Assembly: GCA_016212665.1 (NCBI GenBank)
Contig: JACREZ010000034.1
Location: 124,001-188,000 of the forward strand
Source of the DNA: Ignavibacteriota bacterium
GTDB taxonomy: Bacteria; Bacteroidota; Ignavibacteria; UBA10030; SZUA-254
Direction: 5' to 3'
DNA length: 64,000 bases
Part shown: positions 40,366-48,263 of the stretch, piece after piece
How positions within the stretch are numbered: position 1 is the stretch's first letter
How the letters are laid out: each line of letters starts with the position of its first letter
The notes under the pieces: model-generated
Told to the model about the DNA's origin: nothing
Database searches by the model: none
What the model saw: only the letters and a program-made list of their open reading frames with translations
Position numbers and translations under genes: made by a program

Positions 40366-40710
40366 ATGAACAATTCTGTAGTAGTAGGAACAGACACAAA
40401 CTTTCAACAAGAAGTATTAAACTCACAAGTCCCGGTGTTAGTTGACTTTTGGGCGCCATGGTGCGGACCGTGCAGAATGGTCGCTCCGGTGGTTGAACAA
40501 CTTGCCAGCGAATTTGCAGGGAAGGTCAAAGTTGTAAAACTAAACACTGACGAGAATCAGCAAACGGCGGAAACGTACGGCATCATGAGCATCCCCACGC
40601 TTGCGATTTTCAAGAACGGACAGGTCGTGGATGGTGTTGTCGGCGCCGTGCCGAAGAATGTTCTCAAAGAAAAATTGAACAAGTACGCGCAGGAAGCGAC
40701 CGTAAACTGA
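40366..40710 (+). CDS. trxA: Thioredoxin
   Basis: A 114-residue cytosolic thioredoxin: [20 protein letters not shown] with the active-site WCGPC, the cis-Pro loop [11 protein letters not shown], and [15 protein letters not shown]. It reduces protein disulfides and probably serves the OsmC and MsrA proteins of the neighbourhood. Confidence 0.96.
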   Translation: MNNSVVVGTDTNFQQEVLNSQVPVLVDFWAPWCGPCRMVAPVVEQLASEFAGKVKVVKLNTDENQQTAETYGIMSIPTLAIFKNGQVVDGVVGAVPKNVLKEKLNKYAQEATVN

Positions 40711-40812
40711 AAGTAGTTTTTTTCTTTTGTCTATGATCATTAGTCATTGGTCATTGGGTAGTCCGTGAATCTTGAAACCGCAAACCAGTAACCCGAAACC
40801 TGAACCTTGTCA

Positions 40813-41013
40813 ATGAAGATAGAAAAGAGTATTGTGATTGAAGACCTCGTGCGAGAACTTCCGCAGTCGGTCACGTATTTGATGGAACAGGGAATCCGTT
40901 GCCTTCGATGTGGCGAACCGGTTTGGGGAACGCTCGAAAGCGCGGCGAAAGAAAAAGGATTCTCTGACATACAAATTGAAAAATTTGTCGAAGACCTGAA
41001 CGCACTTCAATGA
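40813..41013 (+). CDS. DUF1858 small redox-disulfide protein
   Basis: A 66-residue protein with IEDLVRELPQSVTYLMEQGIRCLRCGEP, the DUF1858 fold and its Cys pair (CLRC). Members are fused or linked to thiol and hybrid-cluster proteins. ATG 40813 is used rather than the TTG two codons earlier. Confidence 0.85.
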   Translation: MKIEKSIVIEDLVRELPQSVTYLMEQGIRCLRCGEPVWGTLESAAKEKGFSDIQIEKFVEDLNALQ

Positions 41014-41038
41014 ATGCAACCGGAAACAATAAACTATT

Positions 41039-41065
41039 TAACCACTAACCACTAACCACTAACCA
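41039..41065 (+). repeat. Short tandem repeat AACCACT
   Basis: About four units of AACCACT just upstream of the FmdB gene. Related ACTAACCACTAACC-like strings occur near 43270 and, inverted, near 51655. Confidence 0.7.
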
Positions 41066-41072
41066 AGTCTGT

Positions 41073-41306
41073 ATGCCTGTATTTGAATATCAATGTAAAT
41101 CCTGCAACTCGCAGTACGACATTTACCACAAAGTGAGAGAAGTCGTTGACGATGTTGTATGCCCGACCTGCAGTTCGAAAGAACATAAACGGTTGATGTC
41201 GGCGACGCAAGTTTCGATGTCATCATATTCTTCGCCTTCATACTCTTCCGCGCCTTCGTGCGATACGGGAGGATGTTGCGGCGGCGGTTCGTGCGGCATC
41301 AATTAG
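41073..41306 (+). CDS. FmdB-family zinc ribbon protein
   Basis: A 77-residue protein starting MPVFEYQCKSCNSQYD with a CPTC pair, the FmdB zinc ribbon, then a Ser-rich stretch and a Cys/Gly tail (CDTGGCCGGGSCG) that could hold further metal or sulfur. Function in the family is unproven; found here among thiol genes. Confidence 0.88.
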   Translation: MPVFEYQCKSCNSQYDIYHKVREVVDDVVCPTCSSKEHKRLMSATQVSMSSYSSPSYSSAPSCDTGGCCGGGSCGIN

Positions 41307-41318
41307 AAAGCATCAAAC

Positions 41319-41705
41319 GTGTCAACACCGCAAATTGTTCTTCTCATCATCGGCGCGCTTATCGCGTTCGTTTATCTCAGAAAATATCGCATGAGTAAAT
41401 TAGTGAAAAATTATTCCCCGGCAGAATTGTCGCAAGCGTTGAAAGCAAATTCCAATCTCGTGTTGTTGGATGTTCGTTCACAAAGCGAGCGAAGTCAGAA
41501 TCATATCAAAGGTTCACTTCACATTCCTCTGCATGAATTATCAAACAGACTGAAGGAACTTGAACGATACAAAACTCAGGAAATCGTTTGCTACTGTCTG
41601 AGCGGGAGTCGGAGTTTGATTGCCGCGGTAAAACTCCATCAACAGGGGTTCATCGCCGCAAATCTGAAAGGAGGAATTGCCGAATGGAATTTTTACAATC
41701 GCTGA
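41319..41705 (+). CDS. Membrane-anchored rhodanese-domain protein
   Basis: A 128-residue protein from a GTG start with an N-terminal membrane helix (IVLLIIGALIAFVYL) and a rhodanese domain. NLVLLDVRSQSER and the active-site loop CYCLSGSRS carry the sulfur-accepting Cys. It would transfer sulfane sulfur. It overlaps the next gene by 22 bases. Confidence 0.9.
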   Translation: MSTPQIVLLIIGALIAFVYLRKYRMSKLVKNYSPAELSQALKANSNLVLLDVRSQSERSQNHIKGSLHIPLHELSNRLKELERYKTQEIVCYCLSGSRSLIAAVKLHQQGFIAANLKGGIAEWNFYNR

Positions 41706-41926
41706 AGAAGTGGAAACACTTCATTCTCCCAACGCTACTTGGCGCAACAGGTGGATACGCGTACTATTATTTTATCGGATGTGTTTCGGGAACCTGTGCA
41801 ATCACTTCCAATCCGTACATTAGTACCGGTTATGGCGCACTCATGGGTTTTCTTGTTTTCTCTTCGTTTCGACGGAAACCTGTTATCCCGAACGGCTCAC
41901 AAGAGGAACAAACGAAAAATATGTAG
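41684..41926 (+). CDS. DUF6132-family small membrane protein
   Basis: An 80-residue protein with two likely membrane segments and the conserved GCVSGTCAITSNPY motif. AAAGGAGG ends 9 bases before ATG 41684, supporting this start inside the rhodanese gene. Function unknown; its cysteine pair and rhodanese partner suggest sulfur handling. Confidence 0.85.
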   Translation: MEFLQSLKKWKHFILPTLLGATGGYAYYYFIGCVSGTCAITSNPYISTGYGALMGFLVFSSFRRKPVIPNGSQEEQTKNM

Positions 41927-42027
41927 AGCGCGTTGGTGCAGAGTGCGCGGGTGAATATTCTCCCATGCTCTCAACGCCCTTGCACCCATACACTTTTATT
42001 GAAAACAATTTATTCAAAGGAAAAAAC

Positions 42028-42411
42028 ATGAACTACGGTATCTCGAAAACACTCAACCTCACCTACGAACAGGCAATCGAAAAAGTCACGGAAGAACTGA
42101 AGAAGGAAGGGTTCGGCGTGCTGACAACCATTGACGTGAAAGACACGCTCAAGAAAAAAATAAACGCAGATTATACAAAGTATATCATTCTCGGAGCGTG
42201 TAACCCATCCTTTGCATATCAAACATTGCAGGCGGAAGAACAAATCGGTTTGTTGTTGCCGTGCAATGTTATTGTGTATGAAAAAGGAAACGAAACTGTT
42301 GTCGCCGCATTCGACCCGATGGTGATGGGACAGTTGATTGACAACCCGAAGATTGAACCGGTAGCGATGGAAGTTCGCTTACGTTTGGAGCGGGTGATTG
42401 CCGCTATGTAG
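42028..42411 (+). CDS. DUF302-domain protein
   Basis: A 127-residue DUF302 protein: GISKTLNLTYEQAIEKVTEELKKEGFGVLTTID in two parts, and ILGACNPSFAYQTL with the conserved CNP. AAAGGA lies before ATG 42028. Function unknown. It is the last gene of the sigma-linked thiol group. Confidence 0.88.
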   Translation: MNYGISKTLNLTYEQAIEKVTEELKKEGFGVLTTIDVKDTLKKKINADYTKYIILGACNPSFAYQTLQAEEQIGLLLPCNVIVYEKGNETVVAAFDPMVMGQLIDNPKIEPVAMEVRLRLERVIAAM

Positions 42412-42510
42412 AGGTTGCAATTATTGCCAAACTTTCACCCCCGCACCCAACACCCGCGCGCCATTGCGCCTGAAAACATTTCAATTTTTTCTATGACCTA
42501 CATCCACCAC

Positions 42511-43059
42511 TTACGACCTACCACCTTTCACCTTCTCACTGAACCTCTTCTGAAACTTCTCCACCTTCGGTTTCACAACGAATAAACAATACGGCGCCAT
42601 GCCGTTTTCATTGTAATAATTTTGGTGATAGTCTTCGGCTTCAAAGAAGATTGTGAACGGTTCGAGCGTGGTGACAATTGGTTTTCCGAACACGCCTGAT
42701 TCATCGAGTTGTTGCATGTACTGTTCGGCAATCTGTTTCTGTTCTTCGTTGTGATAGAAAATGACGGAGCGGTATTGCGTGCCGACATCATTCCCCTGTC
42801 TGTTCAGTGTCGTCGGGTCGTGCGTTTGCCAGAAGACTTCGAGCAGTTCGGAAAACGAAATGATGTTCGGGTCGAAGGTAACCTGGCAGACTTCTGCATG
42901 TCCTGTTGTTCCGTTGCAAACTTCTTTGTACGTAGGATTGTTCACCTGACCGCCTGCGTAGCCGGAGACGACGGATACTACTCCGTTCAATCTCTGAAAG
43001 ACTGCTTCGACACACCAGAAACATCCGGCTCCAAACGTTGATAGTTGTCGTTGATTCAT
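42511..43059 (-). CDS. msrA: Peptide methionine-S-sulfoxide reductase
   Basis: A 182-residue MsrA that reduces methionine-S-sulfoxide in proteins. The active site GAGCFWCVEAVF (catalytic C13) lies at the N terminus, followed by SGYAGG, GHAEVCQVTFDP and the HDPTTLNRQGNDVGTQYRS region. No signal peptide, so cytoplasmic. It lies convergent to the thiol operon and would be recharged by thioredoxin. Confidence 0.96.
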   Translation of the reverse strand: MNQRQLSTFGAGCFWCVEAVFQRLNGVVSVVSGYAGGQVNNPTYKEVCNGTTGHAEVCQVTFDPNIISFSELLEVFWQTHDPTTLNRQGNDVGTQYRSVIFYHNEEQKQIAEQYMQQLDESGVFGKPIVTTLEPFTIFFEAEDYHQNYYNENGMAPYCLFVVKPKVEKFQKRFSEKVKGGRS

Positions 43060-43298
43060 ATTGATTCCTTACTTGATGAGATGAAGATAGGAAAATCTCT
43101 TCTCAAAAAGGAACGCTCTCTCCGTTAGCGCTCTTCCTGCGGATGGAATTTATCTTTCTTCGTCCGATAAAACAATTCTTTTGCAGTTTTTTTGCTTCAT
43201 TATTATTCACTTTCTTTTTATCTTTGTCCCCGAAACGATGGCTTGTTTACAATCAATTCCTTTATACTACCCACTCACCCCGAACCACTAACCAAACA

Positions 43299-44324
43299 GT
43301 GAGTGTGCAGTTCAAATATTCCCTTCGCGAACTTCTCAGTTCTATTATGTCGGGAAACTACACCGCGCCGCAGATGAAAGAATTCTACCGCATCGTCTTT
43401 TCCATCGCCGCGCCGGTGATTCGGAAGAAGATTCATTCGGGAAGAATTGTGCCGTCGTATTTCAAACTCCCGCCCGACGATTTCATCCATGATTGTATTG
43501 CCGAGGTATTTATGCTTGATGAACACGACTCGTGCATCCAAATCAAATCATACTTCGAAGGACTGACCTTCGACGAACTGAATGAAGATGAGTTGTTTTT
43601 CCATCTCCGGAGAATCGTCTTCGGAAAAGTAAACAACAACATCTTCCGGATGTTCAGCGAGAACGACCCTTCGCTCGGGAAAATTCTTCGCAACATGAAA
43701 CTTGCGCTTCAATCGTTACAGAATTTTTCCTACGTCGAACGGTTCGGCGAGTATTGCATCGTCCCGATGATGTGCGATACGCTCGAACATCTGCCGGAGA
43801 TTGAACGGGAGGAACTTGAGCAACACCTCCGTTTCTCGTTCGAAGGCGATGAAAAAATCCCCGCGCTCATGGGGAAACTCTCCCGATTCCTCCGCGAGCA
43901 AGAAGAATACAGCCGTATAGTTCCCGTCATGACGATTGCGTATGCGTTTCGGATTCTTTTCTCGGAAGAAACAATGATGGAAATCTCACAGCCGGATGTC
44001 GAATCGAAACTTGCAATGGATGATTCGCTCGCACTCATCAAAGATGCGTGCAGGGAAACGAAATCAAAAACATCACCGAACTATGTCGGGAAGAAAAATG
44101 TACCGGAAGAGATGTTTGAGAAATATTTTCAAGTGATTGAGTCGAGCCTTATTGACAGAATCATTCATCAGGACGGAGAAGCAGTCTCGTACTTCGACCG
44201 TCTGGAAACGCTCCTTCCCGGCTTGACGAAAGAAGAATACCGGGAGAACTACAAATCGCATCTCGAACACCTGACACGGGTGACATACGATTGCGCGATA
44301 AAGAAACTGAGGAGAGAGTTATGA
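43299..44324 (+). CDS. Unrecognised protein, possibly a highly diverged sigma factor
   Basis: No clear family. The start is uncertain: GTG 43299 is used because the earlier part of the open frame is Phe-rich and untidy; ATG 43347 is an alternative. RELLSSIMSGNYTAPQMKEFYRI resembles the opening of ECF sigma region 2.1 (split motif), DDFIHDCIAEVF the region 2.2 helix, and the last residues VTYDCAIKKLRREL the end of region 4. The middle (about 150 residues) has no sigma resemblance. The next gene encodes an HxxxCxxC zinc finger, as in anti-sigma factors. Sigma identity is inference. Confidence 0.55.
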   Translation: MSVQFKYSLRELLSSIMSGNYTAPQMKEFYRIVFSIAAPVIRKKIHSGRIVPSYFKLPPDDFIHDCIAEVFMLDEHDSCIQIKSYFEGLTFDELNEDELFFHLRRIVFGKVNNNIFRMFSENDPSLGKILRNMKLALQSLQNFSYVERFGEYCIVPMMCDTLEHLPEIEREELEQHLRFSFEGDEKIPALMGKLSRFLREQEEYSRIVPVMTIAYAFRILFSEETMMEISQPDVESKLAMDDSLALIKDACRETKSKTSPNYVGKKNVPEEMFEKYFQVIESSLIDRIIHQDGEAVSYFDRLETLLPGLTKEEYRENYKSHLEHLTRVTYDCAIKKLRREL

Positions 44325-44329
44325 ACATC

Positions 44330-44427
44330 AATGTAGGTCGAGTTTCAACTCGACCCGCCGATGATAAAAACAGACTCCACAGTCATGCTTTGAAACGAAA
44401 AGGCGAACTGAAGTTCGCCCTACATTA
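44330..44427. repeat. 98-base palindromic element with two hairpins
   Basis: The ends AATGTAGG / CCTACATT are inverted, with hairpins GGTCGAGTT/AACTCGACC and GGCGAAC/GTTCGCC inside. It fills the gap between the sigma-like gene and its zinc-finger neighbour. Confidence 0.7.
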
Positions 44428-44468
44428 TTATCAGAGTTCCTCAACTGCAAGGATAATAGTATAAACCA

Positions 44469-45884
44469 ATGAATCATTATAGTGAACATGTTCTTGAAAT
44501 GTATGTTGTTGGCTCGGAAAAAGTCGAGAGCCGGCGGCAGGACATTGAATTGCACTTGCGGGAGTGCCACGGGTGCAGAACGCTCGTGAGCAACATCCGT
44601 GAGTTTTACGGCGAGATGAAGGAAGAATACGAACGGAACGAATCGCTCGAACCGAAAGAGCGAAGTGCGCTTGTGCCGGTTGAATTGAGCGTAACTCCCC
44701 TAAACGAACCCTTCTCTGCCCCCGTGCTGTACCGACCGCAGACGTTTATACAGAAAATTCAATACTATCTCATCCGGTATCCGGTGAGAACGGTTGCGGC
44801 GGGTGTTGCTTCCTCAAGTTTATTATATGCTTTGACGTTTTTTGCTTTGGGTGATTTGCTTCAGGATAGAAATCCTGCCATCTACAATTACAATAACAAA
44901 ACAGGTTATTTTGAAGTATTCAATAAGGGATACAACAAGTTGTGGGAACTTCCCATTCTTGTTGATGACAATTTAAATGAATTTGAAATCCATAACCGAA
45001 TAACTTTTACAAAAATTGCAGATTTAAATGGCGATAAAGTGAACGAGGTCGCAACCACAATTCGACTTCCGGATGATGAGAAAGCAATCTTCCAACAAAA
45101 ACTTCGTGTCTTTGATTCAAAAAAGAATTTGATTTTTTTCAAAGGATTCAATTCTGACTTTCAATATCTTAACAGGCGTTATGACAATGTATTTACGGCT
45201 CATGCTTTATTAGTGGAAGATTTTACAGGCGCCGGAAAGAATGATATTATCGTTTCAGCGACGAGCATCCGTTCGCCAATGTACCTGCAACGAATTGATG
45301 CTGGAGGAAATGTACTTGGGGAGTACTGGCACTTCGGACAAATGAATGGACTTTTTTCAAAGGATATAACGAATGACGGTATCAATGAAATTGTAGCTTT
45401 TGGAATTGATGATGCACTGGATTCAGTTCATGTTGAGCGACTCTGCATTGTTGTCTTGGATGGAACAAAAATATCTGGTAAGAAAAAATCTACAGTTTCT
45501 CAGGGCTTTGCTATGCCTTTTTCCGATGCCGAAATTCTCTATTTACAGTTTCCAATATGCGATATGAATGTTGTTCTTGGCAACAAACCAAATAACCTCA
45601 CTTTTCAATCAGAAAAGGAGGGTCTATTAACATTTAGCACTACAAGTAACAGACCCGATAATGTTCCTGATTTTCATTATCTACTTTCTAATGATATGAA
45701 AGTAGTTGAAGTGAAATCTACCACGGCGACTGATAGAGTTCGTGAACAACTTATCAAAGAAGGAAAACTCAAAGGCTCAATTGATAAAACATATTTAGAG
45801 AATTTGAAAAATGAAGTGCAGTACTGGAACGGAACTTCATGGCAAAAAAGTTGGACGAAAGTGAATCATTCGTTGGCTCAATAG
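44469..45884 (+). CDS. Membrane protein with N-terminal anti-sigma zinc finger and FG-GAP-like C-terminal part
   Basis: A 471-residue protein. HLRECHGC (residues about 29-36) is an HxxxCxxC anti-sigma zinc finger; a single membrane helix lies near residues 105-130 (TVAAGVASSSLLYALTFFALG); the remaining ~340 residues hold beta-propeller-like calcium-loop motifs (ADLNGDKVNEVA, EDFTGAGKNDII, KDITNDGINEIVAF) as in FG-GAP/VCBS proteins. It looks like a transmembrane anti-sigma regulator with a periplasmic sensor. The presumed sigma partner is the gene at 43299. Confidence 0.75.
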   Translation: MNHYSEHVLEMYVVGSEKVESRRQDIELHLRECHGCRTLVSNIREFYGEMKEEYERNESLEPKERSALVPVELSVTPLNEPFSAPVLYRPQTFIQKIQYYLIRYPVRTVAAGVASSSLLYALTFFALGDLLQDRNPAIYNYNNKTGYFEVFNKGYNKLWELPILVDDNLNEFEIHNRITFTKIADLNGDKVNEVATTIRLPDDEKAIFQQKLRVFDSKKNLIFFKGFNSDFQYLNRRYDNVFTAHALLVEDFTGAGKNDIIVSATSIRSPMYLQRIDAGGNVLGEYWHFGQMNGLFSKDITNDGINEIVAFGIDDALDSVHVERLCIVVLDGTKISGKKKSTVSQGFAMPFSDAEILYLQFPICDMNVVLGNKPNNLTFQSEKEGLLTFSTTSNRPDNVPDFHYLLSNDMKVVEVKSTTATDRVREQLIKEGKLKGSIDKTYLENLKNEVQYWNGTSWQKSWTKVNHSLAQ

Positions 45885-45892
45885 CGACGTAT

Positions 45893-45968
45893 GTGCCACG
45901 CACTTTTCCTACAAAACTGTACTAATCTTTTCAATCTCATCGAATCTTGAAGAGCAAGTGCGTGGCAC
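45893..45968. repeat. 76-base inverted-repeat element, copy A
   Basis: Ends GTGCCACGCACTT and AAGTGCGTGGCAC are exact inverted repeats of 13 bases. It matches the element at 48080-48155 over its full length with few differences. Confidence 0.9.
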
Positions 45969-46038
45969 GTTCATTTTTTCGTGATTGAATTTCTCATCAA
46001 GAGTTATTACATTAAGACAACACAAATTTAATCAAGTT

Positions 46039-46242
46039 ATGAAATTGAAAGTCATTATTCACGAAGCAGAAGAAGGCGGCTTCTGGGCAGAAGTCCCATC
46101 CATCCCCGGTTGTGCCACCCAGGGAGAATCATTCGAAGAACTTCTTCAAAATATTTATGAAGCGGTGGAAGGATGTTTGTTGGTAGATATTGACCAACCA
46201 ACTCTTACGGGAAATGAGAGAATTGTAGAAATTGCAGTATGA
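46039..46242 (+). CDS. hicB: HicB-type antitoxin
   Basis: A 67-residue partial RNase-H-fold antitoxin: [30 protein letters not shown] (split family signature) and [14 protein letters not shown]. No C-terminal DNA-binding domain, the short HicB type. It overlaps hicA by 4 bases. Antitoxin-first order is seen here. Confidence 0.9.
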   Translation: MKLKVIIHEAEEGGFWAEVPSIPGCATQGESFEELLQNIYEAVEGCLLVDIDQPTLTGNERIVEIAV

Positions 46243-46445
46243 GACAACTATCGGGGAAAGAACTTGCATCAATCCTCGAACATCATGGGTGGGAATTACT
46301 GCGGGTACACGGCAGTCACCATATCTTCGGGAAGACGGGAAGTAAATTCAGAATTTCTATCCCGATACATGGAAATACTCCATTGAAAAAAGGATTGCAG
46401 AGACATCTTCTTGCTCTTGCTGGATTGAAGGAGAGTGACATTTAA
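46239..46445 (+). CDS. hicA: HicA-type mRNA interferase toxin
   Basis: A 68-residue double-stranded-RNA-binding-fold toxin with the catalytic His in [11 protein letters not shown] and the [18 protein letters not shown] segment. It cleaves mRNA when unopposed. Full family length, so apparently intact. Confidence 0.92.
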   Translation: MRQLSGKELASILEHHGWELLRVHGSHHIFGKTGSKFRISIPIHGNTPLKKGLQRHLLALAGLKESDI

Positions 46446-46455
46446 TCCGGATGGA

Positions 46456-46492
46456 TTAACCTTCGTAAGGTTGTTGTACATGCCACGCACTT
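46456..46492. repeat. Partial copy of the 45893/48080 repeat end
   Basis: Bases 46456-46492 (AACCTTCGTAAGG..CATGCCACGCACTT) resemble the left flank and left arm of the 48080 element, but the matching right arm is missing. It abuts the nested palindrome at 46523. Confidence 0.6.
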
Positions 46493-46522
46493 TTTCTTCA
46501 CCGAAAAACTTGAAACTCTTCA

Positions 46523-46691
46523 CCCCGTTGGTCTACGACTCGTAGAGGGTGAAATATTTATAGAAAAGATAGACCGAGAAAAAAAACTCCGTAGGAGTGA
46601 CATAGAAATTATTTCACTCCTACGGAGTTGTAGATTTTGTTCTGTTGTTTTTCTATAAATATAGCATCCTCTACGAGTCGTAAACCTACGG
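46523..46691. repeat. 169-base nested palindrome
   Basis: The outer arms, about 46523-46565 and 46649-46691, are imperfect inverted copies (shared GACTCGTAGAGG and TATTTATAGAAAA). The inner arms AACTCCGTAGGAGTGA (46585-46600) and its exact inverse (46614-46629) form a second hairpin. It directly abuts the truncated vapC end and is likely an inserted mobile palindromic element. Confidence 0.88.
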
Positions 46692-46693
46692 GA

Positions 46694-47041
46694 TTAGTAA
46701 ACCGCAAGGTTAGGTTTATCTTTTGCGAACTGACACGTTAACATTCTATCAAACGGGTCGCGATGGATTGATGGTAACAGAGGAAGTTCTCGAATCTGCT
46801 GTTCAGTCAGAGGGAGAGGAAGAATCTGATGTTGTTGACGCATCTCAATAGGATACTCGTATGCAGGTTCGATGAGAGTAAGTTTCCCGGTCTGCTGTTT
46901 CACAATTGCTTCCCAAATTGAAACAGCGCTCAGGTAAACACTATTACGGGAATCACGGATTATTTCTCTGTGCTTTTGTGATAACTTTTCATCTTCGGTT
47001 ATGTACCAAATAAAAATTGCAGTATCAAGAAGAAACTTCAT
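46694..47041 (-). pseudogene. VapC-like PIN-domain toxin, truncated at the 3' end
   Basis: A 115-residue PIN ribonuclease: FLLDTAIFIWYI with the first Asp, VYLSAVSIWEAIVKQQTGKL with the central Glu, and HRDPFDRMLTCQ with the third acid. Homologues continue past this point into an LVT.D strand with a fourth acid and end in Y and a hydrophobic tail. Here the protein stops at KPNLAVY, 2 bases from the nested palindrome. This suggests insertion of the element removed the last ~15-20 residues. The antitoxin overlaps by 4 bases. Activity is doubtful. Confidence 0.75.
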
Positions 47042-47274
47042 TTGCCTTCAAATTCATCAAGAATATAATCAGGAAGCGGGTCATCAAAATCATCTGCTAT
47101 AAAAATTTTCCCTTTTGCCAGTCCGTACGGGCGTGGCTGATTGATTTCATGCTCAATTGGTTCCATCCGGATAGCCGGCTGGTCTTTTTGTGCAATGACG
47201 AGATTTTCACCCTTCAACACTGATTCGATATACTGTTGAACGTTCGAATAAAATTCTTCTAATGCTATAGTCAT
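47038..47274 (-). CDS. Phd/YefM-like antitoxin
   Basis: A 78-residue antitoxin. The N terminus (IALEEFYSNVQQYIESVLKGENLVIAQ) is Phd-like, and the C-terminal tail YGLAKGKIFIADDFDDPLP is the toxin-binding tail commonly found with VapC-type PIN toxins. ATG 47274 gives this form; longer frames run into a repeat. It is the first gene of the pair. Confidence 0.82.
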   Translation of the reverse strand: MTIALEEFYSNVQQYIESVLKGENLVIAQKDQPAIRMEPIEHEINQPRPYGLAKGKIFIADDFDDPLPDYILDEFEGK

Positions 47275-47352
47275 AGTAATACCTGAATTTGATACGTTAA
47301 TGTAATAATTAACGCAGAAAGAATCAAGATGCCAAATAGTGTGAGTCAACGT

Positions 47353-47433
47353 GTCGTTCCCACGCAAGTGGGAATCCAATCAGTCACGTCAAGACCACAC
47401 TGTCTCTTGGATTCCCGTTGGCACGGGAATGAC
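47353..47433. repeat. 81-base palindromic element (REP-like)
   Basis: The arms GTCGTTCCC..GGGAATCCAA and TTGGATTCCC..GGGAATGAC are inverted with some mismatches; each arm is also a small hairpin. The GTC..GAC ends resemble those at 56273 and 59934. Confidence 0.75.
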
Positions 47434-47495
47434 ATTAGAGTACTTTTTGTAAAGCCCGCATTCCTGCCGAGAAGTTGAGTGTATGGCATTTCATT

Positions 47496-47741
47496 TCAAT
47501 GCACCAACTCCACTTTCATTTTGTACCCGAGAGCATGTAATAATTCCATCAGTTCCTCGAAACTGACTTCGAAATTCTGTGCATCCATTAGCCCGATACG
47601 CGCAACGATTTCCTGTGTTTGGTTCCGGTCAAATGTTTCCTCTTGCACCATGTTCTCGCACCACGAAATGAGTTCTTCCCGCGAAACAATCTGATTAAAA
47701 TATTGCTGAAGTTTATTTGCTACGATGCTATTAGTAATCAT
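47496..47741 (-). CDS. Unrecognised small protein, second gene of a two-gene cassette
   Basis: An 81-residue acidic, probably helical cytoplasmic protein (Glu/Gln-rich; SREELISWCENMVQEE, FEELMELLHALGYK). It overlaps the upstream gene by 4 bases and lies among toxin-antitoxin modules and palindromic repeats. It could be an antitoxin or immunity partner, but no family is recognised. Confidence 0.6.
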   Translation of the reverse strand: MITNSIVANKLQQYFNQIVSREELISWCENMVQEETFDRNQTQEIVARIGLMDAQNFEVSFEELMELLHALGYKMKVELVH

Positions 47742-47986
47742 AATTCATCTTTTAATTGTTGATGTCCTTTGTCGATCGGGTATTTCTCGTGGCGTTCAAC
47801 AAGAATTCCTGAATCATCATAAATTTCTTGATGAAAAGAAAAGGTGATTTCTTCTTTACTCACCTTTTTTACATATCGGGCAAACCATCCCGCTTTGCCT
47901 TGTACGTCGAACCAATACGTTCTTGTCCCATCTTCATGGTCAATCCAATGATTGAATTTTTTCTCATTTTCGAAACGAGTTGCCAT
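47738..47986 (-). CDS. Unrecognised small protein, first gene of a two-gene cassette
   Basis: An 82-residue protein from ATG 47986 (an upstream in-frame Met adds 10 residues). It is rich in aromatic and charged residues (GTRTYWFDVQGKAGWFARYVKK) and ends HEKYPIDKGHQQL. The style faintly recalls small TumE-like toxin families, but I cannot assign it. Paired with 47496 by a 4-base overlap. Confidence 0.55.
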   Translation of the reverse strand: MATRFENEKKFNHWIDHEDGTRTYWFDVQGKAGWFARYVKKVSKEEITFSFHQEIYDDSGILVERHEKYPIDKGHQQLKDEL

Positions 47987-48079
47987 AATAAATTCTTGGT
48001 AAATATACATCCGCACGATTACAAATACAAAGCAAAGCTATTCATAATCCGATCCCGTGGAATAACCTTGCGAAGGTAT

Positions 48080-48155
48080 GTGCCACGCACTTTTCCTACA
48101 AAATCGTACAAATCTTTTCAATCTTATCGAATCTTGAAGCGCAAGTGCGTGGCAC
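48080..48155. repeat. 76-base inverted-repeat element, copy B
   Basis: Ends GTGCCACGCACTT / AAGTGCGTGGCAC, exact inverted repeats; the interior is nearly the same as at 45893-45968. Identical length in both copies argues for a defined mobile unit. Confidence 0.9.
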
Positions 48156-48263
48156 ATTCCGGTATATTCAAAAAAAATCTAAATGAAAATTTAGCAGAAC
48201 CACCCACCTGTAAGGATGATAGAAGAAAAACTACTTCTTTTATTCATAAACATAGGTGTTACA

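Noticed and set aside
41039-41065. Possible CRISPR-like repeat
   Set aside because: Units are 7 bases in direct tandem without spacers; no cas gene is present.
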